From Gnetum montanum (Eukaryota; Streptophyta; Gnetopsida; Gnetales; Gnetaceae): 64,000 bases of DNA. The stretch covers positions 410,891 through 474,890 of the forward strand of contig MNCI01007630.1 in NCBI GenBank assembly GCA_015680685.1. The letters run 5' to 3'. A program made the position numbers and the translations under genes. This document shows, piece after piece, positions 1 to 7,807 of the stretch. Below the pieces are notes generated by a model. That model was not told the origin of the DNA and did no database searches. It saw only the letters and a program-made list of their open reading frames with translations. The first letter of the stretch is position 1; each line of letters opens with the position of its first letter.

Positions 1-2
1 TA

Positions 3-2897
3 AAGCAACTCAAAGCTGACAACACTGAACAAATTAAAGTACTTGATTTCTATCGCGACGATCCAATTAGCTTTTCAGTGCCACCATTGGCTTTACCCAA
101 GGGAATCGCATTGCCCCAGTTAACCAAATACAATGGGGAGGGTGATCCAAACGCTCACTTAGTTACATTTCGATCAGAAACTCTATTGCTTCAAGCTTGG
201 CCCCACGCAATCTTGCGCGTGTTTGCTATGTCCTTAACGAGCGTAGCCTTAGACTGGTATAGAGCCTTGCCTCGTAACTCCATATCCTCTCTAAAGGATT
301 TGTTACATCAGTTCGTTACCCGGTTTAAGTACAACCTCAAGCCTGAAGCCACACTAGACAGTCTGATACAAGTGAAACAAGTACCACTTGAGCCTGTGAA
401 AAAGTTCATCCAACGATGGAGTGCAGCCCTTAACGAACTTCATGAGCCCATCCCTGAAAAGTATTTGCTTACAATTCTGAAGGGAGCCGTGAATGACTTC
501 ATTAAGTCAAAACTGTACTACCTAAGCGCTCAAACGTTGAGCCAAGCATTCACACAGATCAAGAACATTGAACAAGCTGCACAAGCCAGCAATGACCCCG
601 CCTATGTGGCTTACAAGAACCAACACGTTGCCAAACAAAAGGCAACAACGGAAACTGTGGCCGCAAGCACAAAAACAACTAACACCAGTACCAACCCGCC
701 TACAACAACAGGGGCCACCCCAAGGCCCAACTTTCAGCGCAAAGATCGCTCTAAGTACACACCGCTACCTGCGAGACCTTCGGAACTACTAGAGCACCTC
801 CTTAAAGCCGGGCAAATCCAATACAAACACGTAGCGGAGAATGCTCGCCGCCGACACGATAGGTACTGCGAGCTACTAAGGAATCCCACCTTAGCAGCAC
901 CAAATGAGCCCCCAGTTCCACGACACTTCAAGCTAGACCAATTCTGTCACTACCACCAAATGTCCGGTCACAATACCGACACCTGTCGTGCGTTAAAGGA
1001 TGATCTACAAGCAATGATAGAACGGGGCCAACTGAACATCAACACCCTGAATCAACCGAGCACAGACGATGCCCCCTATGTCATAAACTCCATTGGCATA
1101 GATAGTAAGCCTAAACCTGTGCGGCAACCTTTTGTGATTCGTGTGCCTCCCAGCAAGGCAACAATCCCCTCCACCTCCATGAGCAAGGGGCCTCCCATCG
1201 TCATCAAGGTGCCACCTAGAGCATCGACGACACCTTTCGTGGTCAAAGTACCACCACCACAAACGTCCGCTAAGACGTTAAACTGGCAAGATCCAACGCA
1301 ATCCCGAGCACCGAAAACACCCTTTGTGGTCAAAGTACCACCACAGACGTCCGCTAAGACGTTAAACTGGCAAGATTCAACGCAATCCCGAGCACCGAAA
1401 ACACCCTTTGTGGTCAAAGTACCACCACAGACGTCCGCTAAGACGTTAAACTGGCAAGATTCAACGCAATCCCGAGCACCGAAAACACCCTTTGTGGTCA
1501 AAGTACCACCACAGACGTCCGCTAAGACGTTAAACTGGCATGTTGCACCAACGACAACAGCAAAGAAACCCTTCGTTATCAAGGTGCCACAACAAGCTAG
1601 TCAAACAACAACGACACCTCCCAAACTACCATTTGTCATAAAGGTGCCACCACGCGATGGCCCCTCACCTACCCAGTGTCCAACCGTAGGAAACATCTCA
1701 ACCTCCCCTCCCTTAAGAGTCAACCCTGCCAACAACACGGATAAGCCTACCAAATGGCAGCAGAAGAGGACAAACGAACAACGAACAATACCAACAGCTG
1801 AAACAAAGGATACACCTAATATACAACAACTAAACACTGGGGGCCCTACCCCTAATCCCAAACAAACCAGGCCCAAGCCCTCAACCCATATAGAGGCAAC
1901 CAACACAACGGCAGACAACACAGACTTTGTAGCTACACTGGCCCAGGTGAAACAAACGCTCAAACAAAAGAACACAACCATGAGTTTGTACGACCTGGTC
2001 ATGACGTCATCGGCTCATCGTGAAGCCTTAGCACAAACACTAGCGTCCATTCCTGTTACAGAGAACATCCCTGCTAACATGGAATCCATCCGTGCAACGA
2101 TTTCACAACACACACCACAAGAATTGGGTTCCAACACCTTAGCCTTCCGTGACGATGCAGTTAAAGTCAACCCCAAACGAGGGGAAGTCACAACAGCTCC
2201 ATTATCGATTAGTGTACGTGTTGGGCAATGTACCATTCGTAGAGTGCACGTTGATGACGGTGCGGCAACAAACGTAGTTCTATACTCCGTCATCGACAAA
2301 CTAGGCATGGCAGATGAGATCATGCCAACAAAAACCATGTGTTTAAAATCTTTCAATGGATCATGTGTCACAGTTAAGGGCACAATCAACTTAGCCTTTG
2401 TGGCAGGTGAACAATTCCCCACTAGCGCAGAATTCACTGTCATAGAAGAGATGCCCAGTTTCAACATGATTCTTGGTAGACCTTGGCTAGCACAACAACG
2501 AGCCGTTTCCTCACCGATACATCAAGAAATCCACCTTCCATACGAAGGTGGACAAGTCATTATACATGGCGACAACACTCCTTTTCAAGCTGACCACAAC
2601 ATGGACATGTCACAGGTCTTGAAAGAGGAGCCTCTTGAAGCAACACCCACAACAACAAACACAACACCTAGAGCTAAAATGCCCGAACAAGGGGTAAAAA
2701 CTGAAAGCCTCCTAGAGCAAACTAGCACGCCTCCTAGACCATGTCCGACTAAGAAACAACCACATAATCAAGACTCCCTTGCGGCCAAAGACACGTCTAA
2801 TCCCCGCCCACTCTTCACCTTTGTTCGTTGTGCATACGTCACCTTAGTTTGCATTGCACTAGCTTGCATGCTTGCACGTGGCCCGAAAAGGCCTTAA
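3..2897 (+). CDS. Gag-protease polyprotein of a Tat-lineage-like Ty3/gypsy element (5' end off window)
   Basis: The frame is open from base 3, so the true start lies left of the window; the first in-frame start-like codon is GTG at 78, which is unlikely to be used. Numbering from that GTG, residues about 15-175 resemble a retrotransposon gag domain (YNGEGDP, LDWYRALP, then helix-rich sequence). Residues about 290-320 carry a modified zinc knuckle, CHYHQMSGHNTDTC, followed by a LKDDLQAMIERGQL-like helix, a layout known from Tat-lineage gags. A Pro/Thr-rich linker repeats PFVVKVPP about eight times. A retropepsin-like domain follows, with VDDGAATNVV in the active-site position and ILGRPWL near its end. 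The last 30 residues include a hydrophobic stretch (FVRCAYVTLVCIALACMLA) that could span a membrane. The stop codon lies in the first unit of a downstream repeat array. No reverse transcriptase or integrase follows before the LTR, so the element as seen is gag-pro only. The uninterrupted frame suggests a fairly young insertion. Confidence 0.85.
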   Translation, partial: KQLKADNTEQIKVLDFYRDDPISFSVPPLALPKGIALPQLTKYNGEGDPNAHLVTFRSETLLLQAWPHAILRVFAMSLTSVALDWYRALPRNSISSLKDLLHQFVTRFKYNLKPEATLDSLIQVKQVPLEPVKKFIQRWSAALNELHEPIPEKYLLTILKGAVNDFIKSKLYYLSAQTLSQAFTQIKNIEQAAQASNDPAYVAYKNQHVAKQKATTETVAASTKTTNTSTNPPTTTGATPRPNFQRKDRSKYTPLPARPSELLEHLLKAGQIQYKHVAENARRRHDRYCELLRNPTLAAPNEPPVPRHFKLDQFCHYHQMSGHNTDTCRALKDDLQAMIERGQLNINTLNQPSTDDAPYVINSIGIDSKPKPVRQPFVIRVPPSKATIPSTSMSKGPPIVIKVPPRASTTPFVVKVPPPQTSAKTLNWQDPTQSRAPKTPFVVKVPPQTSAKTLNWQDSTQSRAPKTPFVVKVPPQTSAKTLNWQDSTQSRAPKTPFVVKVPPQTSAKTLNWHVAPTTTAKKPFVIKVPQQASQTTTTPPKLPFVIKVPPRDGPSPTQCPTVGNISTSPPLRVNPANNTDKPTKWQQKRTNEQRTIPTAETKDTPNIQQLNTGGPTPNPKQTRPKPSTHIEATNTTADNTDFVATLAQVKQTLKQKNTTMSLYDLVMTSSAHREALAQTLASIPVTENIPANMESIRATISQHTPQELGSNTLAFRDDAVKVNPKRGEVTTAPLSISVRVGQCTIRRVHVDDGAATNVVLYSVIDKLGMADEIMPTKTMCLKSFNGSCVTVKGTINLAFVAGEQFPTSAEFTVIEEMPSFNMILGRPWLAQQRAVSSPIHQEIHLPYEGGQVIIHGDNTPFQADHNMDMSQVLKEEPLEATPTTTNTTPRAKMPEQGVKTESLLEQTSTPPRPCPTKKQPHNQDSLAAKDTSNPRPLFTFVRCAYVTLVCIALACMLARGPKRP
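1232..1570 (+). repeat. 84-bp in-frame tandem repeat in gag-pro linker, about 4 copies
   Basis: The phrase GTCCGCTAAGACGTTAAACT recurs at 1265, 1349, 1433 and 1517, an exact 84-bp (28-codon) period. Each unit encodes PFVVKVPPQTSAKTLNWQD plus a Ser/Arg/Ala-rich tail. The copies are nearly identical, so the expansion is recent, and the frame is kept throughout. Shorter PFVIRVPP or PFVIKVPP motifs flank the array without the full unit. Confidence 0.93.
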
Positions 2898-3131
2898 ACT
2901 AAACCTTGGCCCGAAAAGGCCTTAAACTAGAACACGTGGCCCGAAAAGGCCTTAAACTAAACCATGGCCCGAAAAGGCCTTAAACTAAACCTTGGCCCGA
3001 AAAGGCCTTAAACTAGAACACGTGGCCCGAAAAGGCCTTAAACTAAACCATGGCCCAAAAAGGCCTTAAACTAAACTATGGCCCGAAAAGGCCTTAAACT
3101 AGAACAAGTGGCCCGAAAAGGCCTTAAACTA
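2879..3131 (+). repeat. 28-30 bp GGCC-hairpin tandem array, 9 units, in 86-bp higher-order repeats
   Basis: Nine units begin GGCCCGAAAAGGCCTTAAACTA. Their tails alternate (aaacctt, gaacacgt, aaaccat), which gives a three-unit higher-order period of 86 bp starting at about 2880, 2966 and 3052. Each unit contains GGCC-N6-GGCC, able to pair with itself, followed by TTAAACT. The TAA stop of the gag-pro ORF is contributed by the first unit. Tat/Ogre-lineage elements are known for hypervariable tandem repeats in their 3' untranslated region, and the position fits. Confidence 0.93.
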
Positions 3132-3260
3132 CCACCTTTTCACTTTATTTTCTATTCACTTGTGCATTTCAATTCATGTTTTCTGCAGTGGCTATTTAAC
3201 ATTGTTTTCTCTAGTTGCTTTTGTTTACAGGATCATACGGACACACATGCCTACATCCAC

Positions 3261-3606
3261 ATAGTCCTGGATTATGACTTAAAACTAATACCACAGAATA
3301 GTCCTGGATTATGACTTAAAACTAATACCACAGAACAGTCCTGGCATCATGACTTAAAACTGATACCACAGAATGTCCTGGCGTCATGACGATAAACCGA
3401 CACCACAGAGCTCTGTCCGACATGACACTAAACTGTTACACTCATTCACCAGAGTCCACTAAGACTATAAACTAGCTTGCCTCTTCATAGTCCGCCAAGA
3501 CTATAAAATAGCAATGTACCGTCCGCTACGACGATAAACTGGCAACGTCCAACGGGTTATGACGTAAAACTAACCCACGACAGTCCGCCAAGACTATAAA
3601 CTGGCC
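3261..3606 (+). repeat. Degenerate GTCC...GAC-TAAACT array, 10 units
   Basis: GTCC-starting units begin at 3263, 3301, 3338, 3375, 3415, 3454, 3490, 3521, 3547 and 3583, spaced 26-40 bp. Each has GTC, a loop of about 6-13 bases, GAC, then a TAAACT or TAAAACT core. The later units (for example GTCCGCTACGACGATAAACT at 3521) are close to the 84-bp repeat core inside the gag-pro ORF, so coding and non-coding repeats share one ancestor. The first four units are more uniform and also share ACCACAGA. Confidence 0.85.
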
Positions 3607-3660
3607 ACATCATTTCTGGAACATTCATCTGCTGCTGTAATTCATGATATTTCTTCATCA

Positions 3661-4242
3661 ATGCCTGCTGCATCATTCATCACACCGGCTTTGACAACAC
3701 TATTGCTGCTCATTCTGTTTGCCTCAAGTTTCACATGGCGTCTCCATTTGCATCAGTCACATTCATGCCTGAAGTGTTCGCTAACTCATTCTCTTGTGGT
3801 TTTCTTGTCTTCTTGGAGTTGTGTTTGCAGGATGACACCCAGTGGTGCTCGTACACGGATACACTTCATCACGGTGACAAGGGGCCACATTGTTTCTGAC
3901 GCACGCAACCAGGTTAATCAATCTGGTCAAAAGTACATTCCCAGTTCCCAATACATTCTCCATTTCCCCAACACTCTTATTCCCCTTCCTACCCGATTAC
4001 ATTTCCTAGATACGCCCAGTGCACCCCAAAAATTTGAGCCTACTGTTACGCGCTATGACACTCTCAAGCAACTGCAACACACAATATGGCACATGAGCAT
4101 GAGTGCAAAATTGAAAGAAAGCTCTTTCCAAAAAAAAAACAACAAAAAAAAAGAAAAGAGAGAAAAAACAAAAAAGAAAAAGAAAGAAAAAGAAAAAAGC
4201 AAAGAGCAAAATGAACCACAAGACCTTTGGCACTTCCCATAA
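3661..4242 (+). other. Unrecognised 193-codon open frame between gag-pro and the 3' LTR
   Basis: An ATG-started frame begins with a hydrophobic, signal-anchor-like stretch (ALTTLLLLILFASSFTW) and ends in a lysine-rich tail that is simply the translation of the A-rich tract. It occupies the position where some plant Ty3/gypsy elements carry an env-like or antisense gene. Strong splice-acceptor-like sequences lie at about 3221-3231 (ttttgtttacag) and 3820-3830 (gtgtttgcag). I recognise no domain. It may be a chance ORF; coding status is doubtful. Confidence 0.2.
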
Positions 4243-4262
4243 GCCCCAGGCGGGAAGGCAGT
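4128..4262 (+). other. A-rich tract and probable polypurine tract of the Tat-like element
   Basis: An almost pure A/G tract runs from about 4130 to 4205. A G-rich purine stretch, GGCGGGAAGGCAG, then lies immediately before TGTCTTGG at 4263, where an LTR starting TG would begin. Plus-strand priming just upstream of a 3' LTR is expected here. Which stretch is the functional primer cannot be decided from sequence alone. Confidence 0.5.
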
Positions 4263-4331
4263 TGTCTTGGAAACAAACACTCATGTCTCAAAAGCTCAAG
4301 TAACATCTCATTGCGTAGCTTTGGCTCTCCA

Positions 4332-4450
4332 CCAACAGGTTTTCTTTAACACCAAACAAAGGGCCTGTTCCTCCAGAGAACGTAACCCACCATCACATGG
4401 CCAACAAGTCCTCTTAAACACTAAACAAGAGTCTTGTTCCGCCAAAGGAT
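4332..4450 (+). repeat. Two-copy imperfect direct repeat (about 70-bp period)
   Basis: The phrase ccaacaggttttctttaaca (4332) is echoed by ccaacaagtcctcttaaaca (4402). Each is followed by cYaaacaaRgg/Rag and then tgttcc(t/g)cc. The two copies are diverged. They lie near the start of the proposed LTR. Confidence 0.6.
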
Positions 4451-5053
4451 GCACATCTCATGCCTTGATTCCGAGTCTGCTAAACAATGGCTATTGTCAA
4501 GGATCAGCATGACCCGTATACACACCAGAGCATCCCCTTTACCATGCGCAATCCCTTGCTCAAATCCCAATCCCCATAATTTCCATCTCCCAATCCAACT
4601 ACAAGCTCCATTTCCCAATCCCAAGTACTTTTGAACACAGTGCGATGACATCTGGCCAAGTGCTCAAGGATAATGTTTGCACCTTGTTTGCTTGTGGTGT
4701 TTTGTACTTCTTTGTCGATGCCTCTCGGGTCAATTCCTCCAGACATCAACAAAGAGGGGCCAATGAAACACCACAAAAATTTTGGCTAACACTTGAAGAC
4801 AGAAATTAAGCTAAGTCATGTTGGTCCTTAGCATGACCAAGCTTGAAAGCCTCAAAATAGCATCAAACGAAGTCAAAGTAAGCAAGTAAAAGTTCCCTGG
4901 GACCCACAGAAGACTACGATGACATCTGGCATCAAACTTGACAAATTTTGAGCTCAAAATACTTGGTTTTCACTAAGTATGCATCTTGTACGCTGGCCTA
5001 CACATGCCCAGCGTAAGGCCCAGCGTATAGCAACTTCTGGGGCTCAAAAAATC

Positions 5054-5880
5054 CTTAAAACATGCCAGAACCAAGCATCTGGACCCCCCAGGACCTTCCC
5101 CAAGGTTCCCAGCAGGTCTCAGGCACTTGAAAATCGAATTTTGGGCTCCGAATGATGGTCTTCAATTCCTACACGCCCGGCGTGTACGCCCGGCGTGCAG
5201 CCAGCGTAGAGAGACTTTCGGGCTCCAAAAATGCATCGAAACGTGCCAGAATTGAGTGTCTGGACCCCCCAGGACCTTCCCCAAGGTCCCCAATAGGTCT
5301 CAGGCACTTGAAAATCGAATTTTTGGCTCCGAATGATGGTCTTCAATTCCTACATGCCCGGCGTGTACGCCCGGCGTGCAGCCAGCGTAGAGAGATTTTC
5401 GGGCTCCAAAAATGCATCAAAACGTGACAGAATCAAGCGTCTGGACCCCCCAGGACCTTCCCCAAGGTTCCCAGCAGGTCTCAGGCACTTGAAAATTGAA
5501 TTTTAGGCTCCGAATGATGGTCTTCCATTCCTACACGCCCGACGTGTACGCCCGGCGTGCAACCAGCGTAGAGAGACTTTCGGGCTCCAAAAATGCATCG
5601 AAACGTGCCAGAATCGAGTGTCTGGACCCTCCAGGACCTTCCCCAAGGTTCCCAGTAGGTCTCAGGCACTTGAAAATTGAATTTTGGGCTCCGAATGATG
5701 GTCTTCCATTCCTACACGCCCGGCGTGTACGCCCAGCGTGTACGCCCGGCGTGCAGCCAGCGTAGAGAGACTTTCAGGCTCCAAAAATGCATCGAAACGT
5801 GCCAGAATCAAGCGTCCAGACCCCCCAGGACCTTCCCCAAGGTTTCCAGCAGCTCTTGGGCACCCAAAAATCAATTTTTG
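5054..5880 (+). repeat. 181-bp tandem repeat in the LTR, 4 full copies plus a partial
   Basis: The motif tgccagaa(t)..gtctgga recurs at about 5063, 5242, 5423, 5604 and 5798. Spacings are about 181 bp, and 194 bp for the last because it gained an extra 13-bp tgtacgcccagcg subunit. Each unit contains acgcccggcgtgtacgcccg, a GC-rich near-palindromic doublet, and a conserved TTTCGGGCTCCAAAAATGCAT block. Copies are highly similar, so the array expanded recently. Confidence 0.92.
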
Positions 5881-6250
5881 ACCTTAAAATGAAGCATTTT
5901 CATGTGTATACGCTGTGCACATTTTTGGCTTACGCTGGCATGCTATATGCTTACGCTGGCATCCATCAGCGTACACGCCCAGCGTCCATCCAAGTTCACA
6001 CGCCCAGCGTATACGCTGGTCTGATGTAGCGTATATGCCCAGCGTATACGCCCTCGTGTCTCCCAGTCCGATTTTCCCGGTAACCCTACCCCTATAAATA
6101 GCCCAGTTTTCCACGTTTTCGGGGTCGTCAAAAATTGATCAGAACAAACCCAAAAACAATTACGCTGCAAAACCAGAACTGGAAACCCTCATACGCTGGA
6201 AGTCCTATACGCTGAGCATAGTCTCTACGCTCCGCCTACAGTGTCCCAGC
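5881..6250 (+). repeat. Cluster of GCGTATACGC-type palindromic motifs upstream of and around the LTR TATA box
   Basis: Short motifs such as tacgctggca, acgcccagcgta and cccagcgtatacgctgg recur about a dozen times between 5900 and 6060, and again less densely at 6190-6240. They are derived from, or ancestral to, the CGCCCGGCGTG core of the 181-bp units. The position just upstream of TATAAATA suggests a U3 enhancer-like role; that is an inference. Confidence 0.7.
6093..6100 (+). promoter_or_regulatory. TATA box of the Tat-like LTR
   Basis: CCCTATAAATAGCCC is a textbook plant LTR TATA box. It is followed about 30 bases on by the probable transcription start region. Confidence 0.7.
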
Positions 6251-6657
6251 CGAGTCATTCCTGCACACACCGGGGCCTTTCGTCCGCCTTGTGTCAAAGC
6301 CACAACTGCGTTTGGACCGGTGCACTTTGTAATCAATTCTTAATATAAAACAGTTTACATTTTGCTCAGATTTATTGCAGTTTTCTTCGTTTTTTAATTT
6401 ACGTTTACAGGCTCATTTACATTATCGTGCTTGTTTACGGTTTATATTTAACGTGCATCGTTTACGTATAACCCAACGTGTTGTAGCGGCAAACGTTGGG
6501 GAAGTCCTTGTTTGATCCGCGTGCAGACCATTCAAGGCACTCTGCCTTCATCCATTCCAGCTTGCCCTCAAGCGGAGGCAGGGTCGACTGTGCTTGTCCG
6601 TAGATCTTTCGGTGCTCGTAACGTTCCAGCCTTGCACCGACGATTTCGGTCGGCACA

Positions 6658-7195
6658 TTTGGGCCTATCACTCCACATGGAAGATTCCCATAGGTTATTC
6701 TCCCTATGAGCTTGTGTACAGAAAACTACCAACACTGCCCATCCAATCCAAACTCCATACACTCACTACAGCTTGTGATCTTAACCTAAATCTAATTCTA
6801 GCATAGAAATAATGATTAATGAATCTCAACTTGCTAGAAGAAAGTCGGTTAATGGCTCTTTCATCCAACGAAATGCATAAGGCATTCAACAAGAAATGCC
6901 ATGACCTCAAAATAAGAAAAGTCAAGTTTCAACCAAGAGACAAGGTTTTCTATTGGAATCCTACACATGTATCCCAATGAACCAAATTTTAAATGTTGTG
7001 GGAAGGACCTTACATTATTGATGAGACTTTTTCATTTGGGGCCATGATCATCTACAAACCTGGTAGCCTAGACAAGAAACAACTAGTCAACATCCAACAA
7101 ACAAAACCTTTCCATGAGCCCAAGCCAACCAACTCAACAAATGCCTTGCTAGATAGACATCCACTCTCAATCTTTCAGATCTCCCCCTTCTAACT
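6658..7195 (+). pseudogene. Integrase C-terminal fragment of Athila-1
   Basis: Translation across frames gives WAYHSTWKIPIGYSPYELVY, then KLPTLPIQSKLHTL, then ALSSNEMHKAFNKKCHDLK-like sequence and KVFYWNPTHVSQ. These match, segment by segment, the integrase tail of Athila-2 on the minus strand at about 36780-37360. Several stops and frameshifts break it. It begins exactly where the Tat-like LTR ends, so that element inserted into this integrase and the rest of Athila-1 pol lies left of the window. Confidence 0.85.
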
Positions 7196-7212
7196 TAGTC
7201 ATGGGGGAGATG
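7193..7212 (+). other. Internal polypurine-tract-like motif after integrase (Athila-1)
   Basis: ACTTAGTCATGGGGGAGATGG directly follows the integrase stop region. Almost the same motif (ACTTAGTCATGGGGATA) precedes the real 3' LTR at 16036-16050, and a poly-G version is at 12676-12699. Athila-2 has equivalents. Confidence 0.6.
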
Positions 7213-7801
7213 GACACCCATACTAACACTTTTTGCAGCTCCTCAATCTTTTGACTTTTTTTACACATTTATTTATTTTATAAATTTTAATTTTTATATT
7301 CTTTATTTTACATATTTTTGTTTTTTCGTGTCATTAATCTTTTCTAAGTTTTTGTTTTACACCATCATTAATATATTTGATATTTATTGCATAATCTTTT
7401 ACTTTCTTTCATATATATCTTCTTGTGTTTGATGCATTTCTCTACTCTTCTTGCTAATAAGGTGGTAGGTACAATAGTAATGTGCTACTCGATGGTGGTA
7501 TGTTTCTGTTGGTCACCGTTTGGGACGCGACTGCCAACGAGTGTCCTCGAACAGGATTTAGGTGCTTGCTGGTCTTTGGCAACACCAAGGCCTAGATACC
7601 TCCAAATAGACTCAGTAGTTAATGTGAGTATGTGTGTGTGCTGTTGTGGTGTGCGGTTGTGAAAATATGAAACGATTGCATTGTGTGTAAGCTACAAATG
7701 ACTTATCTTAAAGAGATTTAGCCAAATTTATCAAGTACTGTGAGTTGTTGAGAGTTCCTATTTTGTTTAATTGCCTAGTCTATGCGGTCCTTATAATACC
7801 T
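7213..7801. other. T-rich spacer, no gene recognised
   Basis: A T-rich stretch to about 7440 resembles in composition the T-rich block after integrase in Athila-2. From about 7490 to 7801 the sequence is more mixed and has no counterpart elsewhere in the window. I see no supportable coding region. Confidence 0.5.
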
Positions 7802-7807
7802 ACTTGT

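Larger units (their letters stand above)
4263..6657 (+). mobile_element. Probable 3' LTR of the Tat-like element (about 2.4 kb)
   Basis: The right boundary is well supported: at about 6655-6660 the sequence switches to integrase sequence homologous to that of Athila-2, and the last element bases are CGGCACA, a plausible ..CA end. The left boundary is inferred from the purine-rich tract followed by TG at 4263. Inside are a two-copy 70-bp repeat, five 181-bp repeats, a cluster of GCGTATACGC-like motifs, a TATA box at 6093 and a presumed R-U5 region. The 5' LTR and target-site duplicate lie outside the window. Confidence 0.6.

Noticed and set aside
1076-1582. Minus-strand frame with repeated CQFNVLADVCGG peptide
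   Set aside because: A periodic shadow of the 84-bp repeat; 84 is a multiple of 3, so all frames repeat. The plus frame is part of a 2.9-kb polyprotein.
2879-3131. CRISPR-like regular repeats
   Set aside because: Units are contiguous without unique spacers, in a plant retrotransposon; it is a tandem satellite.
4006-4306. Three overlapping minus-strand frames with poly-Phe stretches
   Set aside because: They are the complement of the A-rich tract at 4130-4205.
5119-5892. Several 60-90-codon frames on both strands with repeated peptides
   Set aside because: They follow the 181-bp LTR repeat and end with it; there is no start context or domain.
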